Shown piece by piece: positions 1 through 11,875 of a stretch of 64,000 bases of DNA. A program made the translations under genes and the position numbers. Source of the stretch: Lepidodermella squamata (taxonomy: Eukaryota > Gastrotricha); assembly GCA_047495785.1 (NCBI GenBank), contig JBLDXI010000036.1, positions 434,001 through 498,000 on the forward strand, given 5' to 3'. The stretch's first letter is position 1, and each line of letters starts with the position of its first letter. The notes under the pieces are model-generated. The model was not told where the DNA came from. It ran no database searches and saw only the letters and a list, made by a program, of their open reading frames with translations.

Positions 1-966
1 GGAAAACGTCAGATTCGAGCTCCTAAATAACAAGTGATCTACACGGACTCCTTTTTATTCTGATCATGAATATTGGGTTACGAATATATCAAAACTTCAA
101 AAGCAGGTTTTAAGTTGAACATTGATATCTTTAGGCATAGAGCCGCTTCTGGAACAGAGTCCTCATTTTCGACGAAGCTATGAGCTTGAGTAACCGTAAG
201 TTATCGTTTTAACATTAGGCAGGGTCGTATCTTGAATTAGTATGAATTCAGGGTGAAGAATGTAATTTTTCGACCAAGAAGCGATAAAGAAAGCTCTAAT
301 CGCAGGCTTTTTGTTGCAGGACCGATTTTGATTAAGCGCCCCTTAGATCACGGCTTTGCTATTAGCTGCATTTTTCAAGAGCGGGATGCGGGAACTGGTT
401 CAAAATGAGTGTATCAACGGCTTGGCAGTGTTCCAAACAGGTGTCCCAAGAAGGTAAACCGAGTCAAAATACTGCAGCCAGAGAAGCCGGGAATGGTTCA
501 TCTTTTATCTGGTATGCGCGGCGTTGTTCCTGGCACCGTTCCAAGTCAGCTCCCTAGCGAAAGGCCCCGCTAGTAATAGAGCGATACTAGCTCCAAGTTA
601 TCCTGGTTTTTTCTGAAGTTAGTGCAGTCGGTTGCGCTGTGTGATTTAGAGAAAGCAGTTATATTGCTCTCCCGGTAGAACTGTCCCTTCACGGTCCGGC
701 CCATCTTCCACAGCTCACAAGTTCGGAGTGGATCCGAAGTACCCTACCTGTTGCCAACAGAGCCTATGAGTCTCCTATGGGCTATCAGGGTTCACTCCGC
801 AAGTGTATACTTTTTCTTGACATGACTCTTCCCTTTGACATGCGAAAATGGGACTAATTTGGTTACTACCTTGTCACAAAACGTGGGTTCAAAGTAGGGT
901 AAGTTCGCCTGGAGCTCTCAACCTACTTGAACACTACACCAGTAATTACAAAACTGAATTCACTAG
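1..966. other. No gene recognised
   Basis: No long open frame, RNA gene or clear repeat was found on either strand. The sequence directly before position 967 may be the decayed upstream part of the LINE fragment that follows, but I could not follow its reading frame. Confidence 0.4.
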
Positions 967-1663
967 ATGACGAATTGGGTAAGGTTTTGTAATTACTGCG
1001 ACACAGTCATTGGCGAAGCCTGCAAAACTTCAAGAGATCGAATGCAAAGCCTTCAGGACAGAGCCGTTCGTATCATCATGAACGCGCCGTACAATGCCGA
1101 CGCAGCTCCTTTACGGAAAGAGCTTGGTTGGCTGGACTTGTCTGGAAAACGCAACGTCCACTTAGCTACGTTAATGTTTCGATGCGTAATTGGCGAAGCC
1201 CCTGACGCCATTATTAACTTATTTACAGTCAGCAAGCCAAGTCGCCTTCGCAGCTCGCGCTTAACCTTCCAGGTACCGAAGATGCGGCTCGATTTCGGAA
1301 TGGCCAGCCTGAGCTATCGAGGCCCGAAATTTTTCAACACCCTGCCAGTCAATTTCCATTGCTCACAACATCGAGCAATCGATATTGGCGATTACGACGG
1401 CACTCTACCAACGTGCTACTGCGGTCTCAAAGCTTGCGCGAGCGCAAAAGACTGCCGACAAATAGTCTACGAACACTTCTTAAATTGTTGATTATTTTTA
1501 CTACATTTGTTGTATTGTTGTGTACTGATTGTTGCGACTTATGAAACGGCCTGATTAGACACCGTATCTCTGCCTAATTGTTTTTTCACTCGCCCCTTTT
1601 CACACTTCGAGCTCTCAACAATGGGATTTATGCTCAATAAATAAATAAATAAATAAATAATAA
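967..1663 (+). mobile_element. 5'-truncated non-LTR retrotransposon (LINE) 3' end
   Basis: The open frame 967-1491 resembles the C-terminal region that follows the reverse transcriptase in LINE ORF2 proteins. It has the sequence LQDRAVRII, then a W-D-L-S-G-K-R-N-V-H-L block, a block ending RLRSSRL, and SYRGPKFFNTLP. These are conserved post-RT blocks of Jockey/CR1-like elements. A run of AATA/AAATA units at 1636-1663 follows the stop and looks like the tail of the element. No RT catalytic domain lies upstream, so this is a dead 5'-truncated copy. The clade is not determined. Confidence 0.75.
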
Positions 1664-3884
1664 GGTAAATTTTACGATCTTTGACCTTTTTCGTTATGCT
1701 ACCAAAAGGAACTAGAATTCTCGGGTGTGACTTTTTTTATCCGACAAATGTCTTAACTCATCCGAAATTCTAATCATAAAATCATATGAAAAATTCAATT
1801 TTCTAGATTTTCCCATAGGTAAATACCCCCATTTTGCACTCTTTGGCCCCGAGTAGGAAGAATTGTATGGCAAAAGATTTATGGCGATCAGAGTAGTCTC
1901 TTTTTTACTGTAATTTTTCGAAAATATGAAAAAGCAAGTCGGATGATTCTAGTCCTATTTTTGCATTTCGGATGAAATAAGACACGAGTTGGCAATATAA
2001 GGATGAATTCAGATATATTTTGAAAATCGGTGAATTATGATTCTCACAGGGCCCTAATTGAGGGGACTTCACAAGCTCGAATCCCATACCCCAATTAGGT
2101 GTTAGGTGTATAAAAGGTATAAAAGGTGTTACAAACTCAATGGGTAACGGGAAACATTCGAAACGCCCATCGGTTAACTTTTAGCTGTTAGGTTAGCTAA
2201 GGGCACAAGGCTTCATTTATAATTAGACTACAGCATGATGTCATTTCTAGGATTGCTATTCGTAAACAGTGTACACGTGATTTTGCTGATGGTGGTGGAG
2301 TTTGACGATCTATGATATCTAATTATGATATCTAATCTGACATCATAAAATCAGCAAGATGAGACCTATTCCAGGCTTAGTGCCTAGCAAGAAGTGACGA
2401 TTTTCGCAATGTTCAATTCTTCAAAATACCAGCATCCGCTATCCGTTCAAATTTAAACCATATATCGTGGGAATTCGAAGTATAATATACAGAATGATGG
2501 GGACTCGTTCGGGATCAAATTTGTCCAGTTCTGAGAAGACTAAGCTGCAAACCTGGGAAATAAGTTTTGTGTGGCGATTGAGGTTGACCTCGTTGACTAG
2601 ACCTGCCCTATTCAATGGTCAAATTTTTTAAATATTTCTCAATTTTCGAACCTATGCAACGGTCCTAGAACTAAATTCATAGTGTGTCCCACACACCTGG
2701 CCTGTTCCGAAGAAATCATTGACAGAGAGTTTCGACTGGCGAAGAGAGAATTCCAGCCAGCGCGTGCGATGCGGCCGATGCATGGATCCTAGTTTAGTTT
2801 CGAGTTTAGCAGGGTTTCAGATGACAGATTTTACTGTTTATGTTTAGAATGCTATGCTATAACTCGGAAGCACATGATTAGACACGGCTTTCTGGGCTAT
2901 CTATCAGGTCACAGGGACGGAAAAACGAGATACTTTGATTTTTATGATTTTGTTGATTAATAAAGCTGCAAAATTTAAAAATTCTCGCATTTTTATCATA
3001 ATTGGAAAATAGAATTTGAAAGCGCTCCAGTAAACAGTAAGACCTTATTGTCAGAAGAGAAATTTGATGCAATTTTAATGTAACAGATCTAAACAGGCCA
3101 TCAATCGAACCTTCCAGTGAGATAATTGCAACATATTAGGTGAACAAGAGAATATCTGACGAGCGACTAATGGCTTCACATTGAGAAGTTGCATTTATAC
3201 CGAATGTAGTGCCCTTTAGTTGACTAATTCTATCTCTGCTTCGTTACAAATTACCGGTAATGCCAGCAAAAATTAACGGTATTTCGTAACGTCAAAAGTG
3301 TCGGTACAAAATAACGAAACTTAGTGTCGATACGAAACACCGATACTTAGTTACGACCGCAACGGTACTTTTGCCGTAATTTGGGCAGTTAAATTGTTAA
3401 AAATAAATCGCGAGAGAAGCAATTTAGGATGCCACTTTTTAATGGGATTAAAAAATTTCGGAGAAATTTAGTCTAAACTAAAAATGACCAGACCAAACGG
3501 AAAGGTTACCATCGGAATTCCCTGATTTTCTCCGGTAAATTTTGATTTTTTTCGGGTAAGGTCACGGATAAATAAATTGAAAAATTCTGAGAAAAATGAA
3601 ACCAATTTTAAGGAGCAATCTTTCATACACTGTTTTGAATACTTTCGAACTGGAATACTTACTGGAATAATAGTTGTAAATTTTTCCGCAAGAAAATGAA
3701 AGTGCAAGGGCTCAATAATCGAAATTCGTAAAAAACCCGAAACCCCAGTCTAAACTTAGCCTTGAACCCTAACCGAACCCTGACACCTAACCTATTAACC
3801 TCTCGGAACCTATTTAATTTATTGGCGACACAGAAATGCTTCAAAACTAGCTCGAGCAAAAATCCGGAAAATTCGGATACTCAC
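1664..3884. other. No gene recognised; low-complexity and repeat-like DNA
   Basis: Only short AT-rich frames are present. At about 3245-3390 a motif around GGTACAAAATAACG recurs several times with variations, suggesting a decayed repeat. The part at 3240-3884 could hold 3' exons of the minus-strand integrase gene that starts at 5489, but I could not find an exon that continues its frame. Confidence 0.35.
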
Positions 3885-5489
3885 CACTTTCGGATTGCAA
3901 CACGCGCTTCAGGTCCTTCTCCGAGTCAATGGTGGGTACAACGTCGAACGGGATGCCTTGTACAGAGAAAAGGCCGCGGCACGGTGGAAGTCCGAAAAGC
4001 GCCTCGTACGGAGTTGTACCGATTCCGACGTGCCAAGTGGTGTTGACAGCGAGTTGAATAGCGGGAAGTTTCGCCACCCAACGATAGGAGCCATTGTCCA
4101 GCTGAGTAGCCGCAACAGCATCGTTGATCTTTTCGTTTAGCCGCTCCACGCTATTAAATGAAAGTAATTTATTAAAAATTAAAAAAATATTCAAAAGATT
4201 AAAATTTTGATGTTAGAATTCTAAAATAACCCGAATTAAAATCAAAGAGCCCACGACGAATTAAAAATACCCACCATCCTTGAGATTGACTGTGTCGAGG
4301 TCGACCATGGACAATTCTACCAACAGGGTTCAACTCGTTTACGCGTTTCACCAGCTGCGCATTTGTGAATTCTTTGCCGTTGTCACACTAGAGAAAAAAA
4401 ATTGGATTAAAATTTAATCAATTTTATATAAAAAAATTAGCAAAATTGTAAATAAGCGCGAGAAGGGTAATACTCACGTGCAAAATTGTTGGACAGCCGA
4501 TTATGCTGAAAATATCGACAAGAACACCCGCTACAACTTCCTTGGATTTCGCAATCAAAGGACGCAGGAAGCAAAATTTTGTCAACAGATCGATAAAACA
4601 CAAAATATAGACATAAGGAGATCCGGGGTTTGCGTTAGAATCATCTGGTTTCCGAGTCATGTCTGCAAAAAATATTAAAAAGTTAGAACACACGTCTTAA
4701 TTTATGAAAAAGCTGATAAAAAAAACGAAAAATAAAAATAAACTCACCGATAAGGTCAGCCTGACCTCGCTCGAGAAACCGCTTCGGTCTCGACGGTCGT
4801 ACCACAACCTTGGTCGTTTTCGGCTTTCGACGGCGATCGCATGTTTCGCAGGTTTCGACGTACAGCTCGCAAGCCTGCCGCGTAATGTTGGCGCATTTGT
4901 CCTTCAATTGCTCGTAGGTTCTTCTATAGCCCCGATGGTTTTCACCATGAGCCATATCAATGATCTGCATATTAAAAATAATATGAAAAAATTGAGAAAA
5001 TTTTTTTGTAAAAAAACCTGCGTGTCCCATAAGTAACGCAAGCATAGGAAATACACGGAAAGGGTAAAAAAATTGAATAAATCACGAGAATAGCTATCAA
5101 ATATGTCTCTTGTGAATAGATAAAAAATGCCGATAAATTAGATCTAACCATGTAAAAAACCGAAAACTACCAAACCAACTACCAAACCTGATTTTTGAAC
5201 TTACATCGTAGAAGTCTTCGATGGGATAGTAGAATAACACCCGCTGCTCGCTTTCGTAAGCCTTTCGATCAACAAGTCGTTCAGTACCATCGACGACGTG
5301 GACCAGGTAGCGATGGTCGCGGCGGCGGTCGAGAGAAGTCTCGCGCTTGTTGTGGGCGTTTTTCGTTTCTTCGATTTTCGACGCTAGTTGTTGACGGTTG
5401 AATAGCGCGTGATTATCGCCCGCTTTCTCACGAATCTTCTCCAACTGTTCATTGAACAGCTGACGATGTTCGTCAACGATGATGCTCAT
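3885..5489 (-). CDS. Ginger/KRBA2-type DDE integrase gene, spliced, 3' end not found
   Basis: Five exons join in phase: 5205-5489, 4748-4964, 4478-4662, 4275-4387 and 3885-4150. The product has a charged N-terminal part, a zinc-binding-like region (VETCETC) and a retroviral-type integrase core. The first catalytic Asp is in QADLIDM (exon 2/3 junction), the second in CDNGKEF (exon 4) and the Glu in CVERLNEK (exon 4/5 junction). PYEALFG follows, as in Gypsy-integrase (GIN) relatives such as KRBA2/SCAND3. These descend from transposon integrases and are often kept as ordinary host genes. The exon structure and open frames argue for a functional gene. The last donor site at 3884 has no recognised partner exon, so the C-terminus is missing from this model. 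No terminal inverted repeats were seen, so a live transposon is less likely. Confidence 0.75.
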
Positions 5490-5782
5490 AATTATTTATA
5501 AAACCTAAACAACAAACAACAGGAAAATTAGTAGTTGGGGTTATTTTGAAGGGTTATTTTATTAAGGTTGTAACGCTTGATCAACGGAATATTGATTCAT
5601 AGAATAATGAAGTCAGATAATCAGTACAGTTGTAGACAAAATCACCGGCTGCAGAGCCGACCAGCTTGGCATGTGGACCTGAAAGATAAACGAACATTAG
5701 ACGAACATTAGACGAAGGTCAATTTGGCGAAAAAATGGGGGAGAAATTCGCTAAAAAAACGCTGGAAAAAATAACTAACCTT

Positions 5783-6286
5783 TCAATTTTCCAACATTGG
5801 AAGGTCATCATCATCAGAGGGTTGACCTTGTGCTTGTTGAACGGCTGCTTCTTGAGCGGCTGCTTGTTGCGCGGCTAGTCGACGGCGGCGCTGCATTTCA
5901 GCGATCGACTCGGCGATGTCCGGCAATACCGGGTCGATCGGGAGATCGTCGACTTCCTCCGTCTCGGAGCCGGAGTCACTGACTTCCGACCCCAAGGTCG
6001 AGTCTTCGAGGTGATGCTCGATCTCCTCCACGTCGATGAGCACGTGGCCGGCAGCGTTGACGTAGTAGCCTACGCGATTTTCGTCAGGCCGCCAATTGTT
6101 GCCGTTGCCCTGCCTGTTATTGTTGCCGCTGCCGGAGCCGCCGTTGCCGGAGCCGCCGTTGCCGGAGCCGCCGTTGCCGAAGCCGCCGTTGCCGAAGCCG
6201 CCGTTGCCGCTGCACGCCATTGAACAGTAGTGAGTAGATAGTAGTGAGTTGGGAGTATTGAGTTTAGTTAGTTGAGTTGTTATCAA
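5783..6286 (-). CDS. Hypothetical Gly/Asn-rich acidic protein
   Basis: An open frame of 167 codons. The N-terminal half has a GNGGFGNGGS repeat followed by an Asn-rich stretch. The C-terminal half is acidic (DSGSETEEVDD), then Ala/Gln-rich, and ends DDDDLPMLEN. A second Met at 6220 would give a protein starting MACSGNGG and is an equally good start. No domain is recognised. It lies upstream of, and on the same strand as, the integrase gene (3885-5489) and could share a locus with it, but no shared exon was seen. Confidence 0.5.
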   Translation of the reverse strand: MITTQLTKLNTPNSLLSTHYCSMACSGNGGFGNGGFGNGGSGNGGSGNGGSGSGNNNRQGNGNNWRPDENRVGYYVNAAGHVLIDVEEIEHHLEDSTLGSEVSDSGSETEEVDDLPIDPVLPDIAESIAEMQRRRRLAAQQAAAQEAAVQQAQGQPSDDDDLPMLEN

Positions 6287-7426
6287 AAATTGAAACTTCT
6301 CAAATGATGGTTACAAATTGAGCTTTCAGTTATCGGCTGTCAGTGGGTGGAGCTTAGTGTTACACGTGCGTGATATTGACAGGTATACCCGGGTGCCATT
6401 CAGCGCGCGTCTTGTCGTGCCGCGTGTAATCTAAATAAATCACGCATACCATCAGATGCGCGTTACAGCGGCGATGTCAAACAGCGGCGTCTCTATGATC
6501 TTCTAAGATTGATTCATCAGTAACCTCATCATTAAACAACACGTGTCGAGCTTCATTCAATTGCGGCGACTTTTATTGTCAAACGAGAAGCCAAAAAAAT
6601 GAAAAATGATAATGATAGAAAATAACATAGATTGGAAAAGAGACTCCATCATTTTTATTCCGTTTTAAGTGTAATAACAGTCGTTAAGGTACAACGGGTT
6701 CCATGCTGGTTGTAGAACGGGCGCGCCCAGGCAATAAACTTATGTCGTAAGACGGCGCTAGTCAGGCGGCCGAAGTCCAGCGGCCCGAGCCCGGCAGCCC
6801 GAGTGCGGCGCTGAACAATAGCGCTGGTTCCCATTGTTCTCCGCCGTGCTCGGGCCAACACCTCGGCCGGCCCGTGTGCAGTGAAGCGGATTTCGTTGAA
6901 ATTCGTTAAATTTACAGTAAACGTCGCATACGGGTAAATTTTAAACCGGCCCGAGCGCGGAGTGGTAAAATGCTGTTACCCGGCCGCGTACGGGCTGACC
7001 CGAACGCGGCCGGGCCGAATTCGGACTCGGGCCCCAACATTGCGAAGTAGGATCCTCGAGCCTCGAGACAGGTTGATATTTTGGGGTAATTTTGGTGACT
7101 TCTTGCTCGAAACCTTCGTGAGGGGGATGCGGTGACTCCCTTGCACCCCATTCACTTCCCGCCTACTCTAATATCTTCCTGCATCCTCATGAACATTACC
7201 CACTGCTCTCCAGTACTTATCCATACAGCAATACTGTCGAGAAGAATGAAAAATACGATTCATAATGAAACTTAGATTTAAAATCTCGCTATTCATGGTT
7301 TAGGTAATACTAAGGTAATACTAAGGCGATGCGCTCAAAGGAATTATTCAACCGAAAAGTGCACTAGCCCCAATAGCCAAAACAAATAAATACTCACGTT
7401 GTGAAAAGCTCACAGTCACTTATTTC
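6287..7426. other. Intergenic, with a GC-rich block at about 6700-7060
   Basis: The GC-rich block contains many CCCGAGC/GGCCG permutations and produces open frames on several strands that do not look like proteins. Close to position 7038 is one copy of a dispersed GCGAAGTAGGAT motif, also seen near 23500 (reverse), 30000 and 60145, so part of this stretch is repeat-derived. Confidence 0.4.
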
Positions 7427-8541
7427 ATGATCTTAAATAGAAACCTCAATGTAATTATTACTACTACCGCTCTTATTATCATTCTCATAGTTTCTTTTCT
7501 TCACACTAATCGAACTAAAGATTGCGAACGTGTGGGGCTAAATGTCAATCGATCAATCAGCGGCATCGAATGGCTCGAAAGAATCTACCGAAAAAGCCCG
7601 GTTGATTCCTTGAAACTTTTCTACCCAGAAAACGTCTCGAAAAATATTCGTGAATCTAGTCCGAAATGCGACTTAGTCACTGGGAATCGCGTTGTAGTCA
7701 CCTTTGGATCAAATGGCACCCATCTGAAGCAGGCCGAGAGGCATTGTGCCATAGCTGTGTCTATTCAAGGCATCGCTGCTTGCGTTGTTGCAAATTCAAA
7801 CATTTACGACGCCGCGTTTTACGCCAGAAATTTCGAGAGAATTCTATCGAGGCCTCGTGGTGCTGGATACTGGCTATGGAAACCTTATTTAATTATGAAA
7901 TCGCTGGTCGAAATGCCTGAGAATGATGTTTTACTGTATTTGGATGGTGATAAGTATCTTGTCAATAATTTGGAGGAATTCGCCTGCTTACAGGTATTTT
8001 TATAAAAATTGCAAAAATGTAATTCAATTCACCCAACTTTCAGGCTCGACTCAATCAAGACGTAGTTGTCTTCAACCATGAAAAGCCGTATCTCGAGCAT
8101 AATTGGACAAAAAGCGACGTTTTCTTACTAATGAATGTCGAAAACCCGCAACCGAAATTAAGCGAAACAATGCAAATTTACGGGGCCTATTTGCTGTTGA
8201 GAAAATCTTTCGAATCTATGCGCTTCCTCTCAGAATGGCTGACCTATGCCCAGGACGAGCGAATTATCGATGATAACCCAAGTTTTATTCGGAAAAACTT
8301 GCCTGGTTTCAAGCAGAACCGCCACGATCAGTCGATTTTGAGTGTTCTGGCTAAAAAATGGAACTTCAAATCGTGGCCAAATCCTGAACTGGCGGATTTT
8401 TCGAAAAATAGCTACCCACGTTTCAAAAGTGGCGAATTCGCACCTTGTTATAATTGTTTAGATTTCGATAAATTGGCTATTGAAAATGTGAAATTGCCGA
8501 CTCGTAAGTTGGTGAGACAAGGCCTTATTGTAAAAAGCTGA
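7427..8541 (+). CDS. Type II membrane glycosyltransferase-like protein
   Basis: Two exons, 7427-7993 and 8044-8541, join in phase 0 to give 354 residues. An N-terminal hydrophobic anchor (about residues 9-25) follows a short basic cytoplasmic tail, as in Golgi type II enzymes. The middle has GAGYWLWKPYLI and then LLYLDGD, a DxD-like metal/nucleotide-sugar site of GT-A folds. The second exon ends in a conserved-looking region with NRHDQSILSVL. I infer a sugar transferase of the secretory pathway, with donor and acceptor unknown. The family resembles widespread uncharacterised GYWLWKP proteins; I cannot assign a CAZy family. Poly(A)-like AATAAA occurs just after the stop. Confidence 0.75.
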
Positions 8542-9272
8542 TTGTTTGCTCAATAAAATTTCCTCTGTAAGTTTCAAGTTTATCTTTGTAGTTAAATGAA
8601 TCATCATTTCGAAAGGCTGAATCCTGGTTTTTTCGCCTTTTTTCGTAAGTTCAATTTTTTCTTCTAAAAGAATGGAGGGAATTCCTAAATTTGTGACCTT
8701 TTATCCAATTAATATTACAAGAGTAAATCACTGAAGTTCAATGTTTTGGCAACGATTAGTCATGCTTTATTGAAGCGCCGTTTTCCAAAGCCAAGGATGA
8801 CTCATGAAAGTCGGCCGTAACCGCTAGATACCCCTTAGTCATCAACCTATTGAATACTAACTAAAACTGCCTTTAACGGCAGACATAAATCATATTTTTT
8901 TCGGCCACGCGTGACTGAACACGCAGGGGCGTTTGTAAAAAAATAAGAGAGAATTATCAAAAGCCATCATTGAGCAGAGATTATTTCTATACATAAAACT
9001 CAAGTTTAAGAGGCGAAAAAAGTTGAATGAAAGCACGCGCGTGGTGGCATGGTTACGGCTGAAGCAACACCTACCCCCTCCATAGTAATATAGCAAAGTT
9101 TTTTATCAACAGCCGTAGCATCATCACGTAGATATTATTTTCGTTCAATGACAGCGCGAGATAATCTCTTCCTCGTCATCATTAGCAACTTTTTCCACTC
9201 GAGAGCGAGAGAGATATTACACATTTTTTCGGCTGATTTAAACTTGAATACTTGACTTTTGATTTTTGAACG
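8542..9272. other. Intergenic, no gene recognised
   Basis: AT-rich sequence between the glycosyltransferase-like gene and the next secreted protein gene. It presumably holds the promoter of the latter, but I see no specific site that I can name. Confidence 0.4.
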
Positions 9273-10248
9273 ATGAATTTATCAGTTTTTGCCACATGCT
9301 TCGCTCTGGTCGTGTTAACTGCTGTGCTGTTACCAGTTAATTCGCGGCCTCTATCGCGAGCGAAACGATCTCAAGTCGATGATGCAAAAAGTAATTTGAA
9401 TTTTTCCAATTTTCTCGCACGAAAACAAAAATACTTATGTTTTAAAAAAATTCCAATCAAGAGAAAAGAGTTCTCGAAGAGAGAAAAAAGTAAAAAAAGA
9501 ATTAGTTAATATTAAAAAATCAATCAGTTTGAAATTCTCTGCATTTGTGGAATAATCCCGCAATTTTTCCGGGATTTTCTCAAATTTTAATATAATTTTG
9601 ATTTTCTTTTCAGACCCGTTTCATATTTTTTCTCGAATTTCTAGTAAATTACAAAATAATTCTTAAATTCATAAATTTGAATGTTGAGTTTGAAGCGAAA
9701 AATTCACATTCGCAGTACTCATAGGTATTTTTAAATAATAAAAATAAATTAAATAATAACCATTTCACCTAAATCTTCAATGATACCAAAATTATCAATA
9801 TATGCATGATCGTATTTTTTTCAAAATTTTCCGCTCAATTTGGTCTTTTTTACAGAATATTAGTCGGTTGCGCTCATGATTAGGTTAACATAATTCACTC
9901 TTAAATCATTTTTGCCTGATTTATATGCCCAATAATTTCTTTTACGCCGATGTAAATTCAAGCCCGCTTCATTCTAAATTTGTTACGATTTTTTCTACAA
10001 ATTTCGTATTTTTTCCAGGTTCTCCCGTAGAGGTGACCGACGTAGAACAATACATCACAGACTTGATCGAAAAGCGCGACTACGACACGCTTATCTCCCT
10101 TCTCCGGTTCATCCGGCAAAAGGAGAAGGCTCAAATTCAAGCCGACTGCATGGCCATCTTCAGATCTCGGGCTATCTGCAACGGCTCGGCAGCGTTCAAC
10201 ATATGGCAAAAAACGATTGCCGAACGGCTAAAGCCACATAAAGATTAA
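9273..10248 (+). CDS. Small secreted protein of unknown function
   Basis: Two exons, 9273-9390 and 10019-10248, join in phase 1 (115 residues) across a 628-bp intron that ends TTTTTTCCAG. The N-terminus is a clear signal peptide of about 24 residues, followed by SRAKRS, a possible dibasic processing site. The mature part is helical and charged (EQYITDLIEKRDYDTLISLLRF), with only two cysteines. This layout fits a secreted pro-protein; the function is unknown. No homologous family was recognised. Confidence 0.7.
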
Positions 10249-10369
10249 TTAATCGATGTATATGATTCATCAATAGGCCCTGAATATATTGCCAATATGC
10301 ATGAAATACTCTAATCATTTGAAATACAACAAGTTCGATGTTTATTTTTTCCGTTGTAAATGTTAAAAT

Positions 10370-11875
10370 TTAGTCGAAACGATCGCAGGAGAAGGTGGTG
10401 AAGCCAGCTGCAGTTTGGAAGGCCTGCTTAGCCGCTTCTTTAACGTCGCTACCATCGAGTGACATGCCGGCTTCGACAACTGCAGCGACAGTTTGGGTTG
10501 TAGCCACTGAAACCTTCTTGATAAAGTCCTTGCAACCCTGTTTGTCCTTGCAGCAGATAGCGCCGAAGTCGTACGGGCGCGAGCTCGGGCAGTTAGCCCA
10601 GCAGACGGGCCCAACGCCAGAGTACTTGTCCGGGCAGTACGGGTAGCACAGACCAGCATCGTACTCCTTATCCGGGCCGCATCCCATCGGGTAGCCAGCT
10701 CCACGGCCGTAGCTGTGCTTCGTGTAGGTGTGGACGTCAACGCGGCACGTACAACCGTCGTTTTTGTATTTCGGTTCGTGATCTGGGCAGAACGAGCAGC
10801 CCTTCGAGAAGGTCAGGCCGCATTTGTCGTACCACGGGCACGCCTTGTTGTTGGACGAGATGATCTTAGCTGGACGGGTGCAGAAGGCTCCGGTATCGGT
10901 GTATCCGGACTTGCAGGTCTCCCAGCACTGGAAGGCAAGTAATAAGGGAATACTCTATGGCTAGCCATGGAGAAATAAAATTTCCCCCCGATCTGGAACC
11001 CCGAGTGAGTTTGGCGCAGCCAAACGAATCGAGGGGTTCCAGAGAGGGGGGAAATTGGATTTCTCCATGGAAAGCCATAGAGTAATGCTATTCCTACAGG
11101 CGCACTATCTGGAGCCACTTTTTGGGGTGTTAAAGGGTCATACCCCTATGAAAATAGCGTAAAAAATTGAAATAAAAAGTCCGCCTTAAAAAATTTAATT
11201 CAGCCATAGAGAAATCAAATTTCCCAATGGCAAAATTTTACCATGCGTATGTAGGAATCAAAAGAATTGAGGAGGATTTTTGAGTAAAAAGACCCGGAAA
11301 AACCCGATTTCGGTAAATTCCGGCGAAAATCCCGTAAACCTCCAATTTCACTAATTTTTAGTAAAAAAACCCGAAAAAACCCGATTTCGGTACACTTCGG
11401 TATTTTTGAGCTCGTCAAATCGGGTTTTTAGCTTTACTTAATTTTTGATTGCTTTCTAATCCCTTCCAGAGATTCTGATACTATATTTGTGAAGAGCCTC
11501 AAGACTTACAACTGGGCCAACTCCCTTGTAGCCGTCGCGGCAATAGGGGTAGCACAAGAGTCCGTCCTTTTGGAGGCCCTCAGCGCAGGTGTTGACCGGC
11601 TTTCCGACGCCACGGCCCTGTGAACTCTTCCAGCACAGACCGAGCTTTTCCTTCATGATAACGACGACATTTGTGAAGTTGACATTAGCCAGGATGTTGC
11701 TGATCAGATTTCCAATCGGGTTGAACTCTTCGTCCTCATCAACCCAGCCAGACAAGCTTTTACGAGCGTCGACTAAAAAGAAAGGAAAGTCTGAAAAAAC
11801 TGAAGCTAGATTAGGCGGGGTTTTACCTTGAGACGCTACGGCAACTAGCAGAAGAGCGGCAACAAAAAATCGCAT
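10370..11875 (-). CDS. Secreted cysteine-rich protein with two GLCYPYC...GVGPVCW modules
   Basis: Three exons, 11827-11875, 11510-11772 and 10370-10927, join in phase to 289 residues. A signal peptide (MRFFVAALLLVAVASQ) is followed by an acidic helical region. Two copies of a cysteine module then occur, each LCYPYC, then GVGP, then VCW...C. The first is split by the second intron exactly before its CW. Between them is a Cys-rich linker (WYDKCGLTFSKGCSFCP), and after the second module comes CCKDKQGC and a helical tail. Such modules occur in secreted proteins of several invertebrates and protists; their function is unknown. The 582-bp second intron carries nested repeats. Confidence 0.85.
10945..11095. 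repeat. Foldback (MITE-like) hairpin inside an intron
   Basis: The left arm near 10952-10989 (CTCTATGGCTAGCCATGGAG then AAAT...CCCCCC) pairs with the right arm near 11045-11083 (GGGGGGAAAT... then CTCCATGGAAAGCCATAGAG). Inner arms GGAACCCC/GGGGTTCC also pair. A related repeat at about 59790-59945 lacks this hairpin at the matching point, so it is a separate insertion into an older repeat. A partial third arm is at 11203-11226. Confidence 0.75.
11096..11202. repeat. Dispersed repeat, second copy inverted at 59790-59945
   Basis: The segment with GGGGTGTTAAAGGGTCATAC and the following AATAGCGTAAAAAATTGAAA block matches the reverse complement of about 59790-59940 with few differences. Both lie in non-coding DNA. 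No coding capacity was seen. Confidence 0.75.

Noticed and set aside
6655-7151. Two minus-strand open frames in the GC-rich block
   Set aside because: Arg/Pro/Gly-rich frames produced by GC-rich repeats; no splice sites, signal peptide or domain.
10363-10740. A 125-codon minus frame overlapping the secreted cysteine-rich gene
   Set aside because: It is a shadow in another frame (Thr/Ser/Ala-rich) of the supported 10370-10927 exon.
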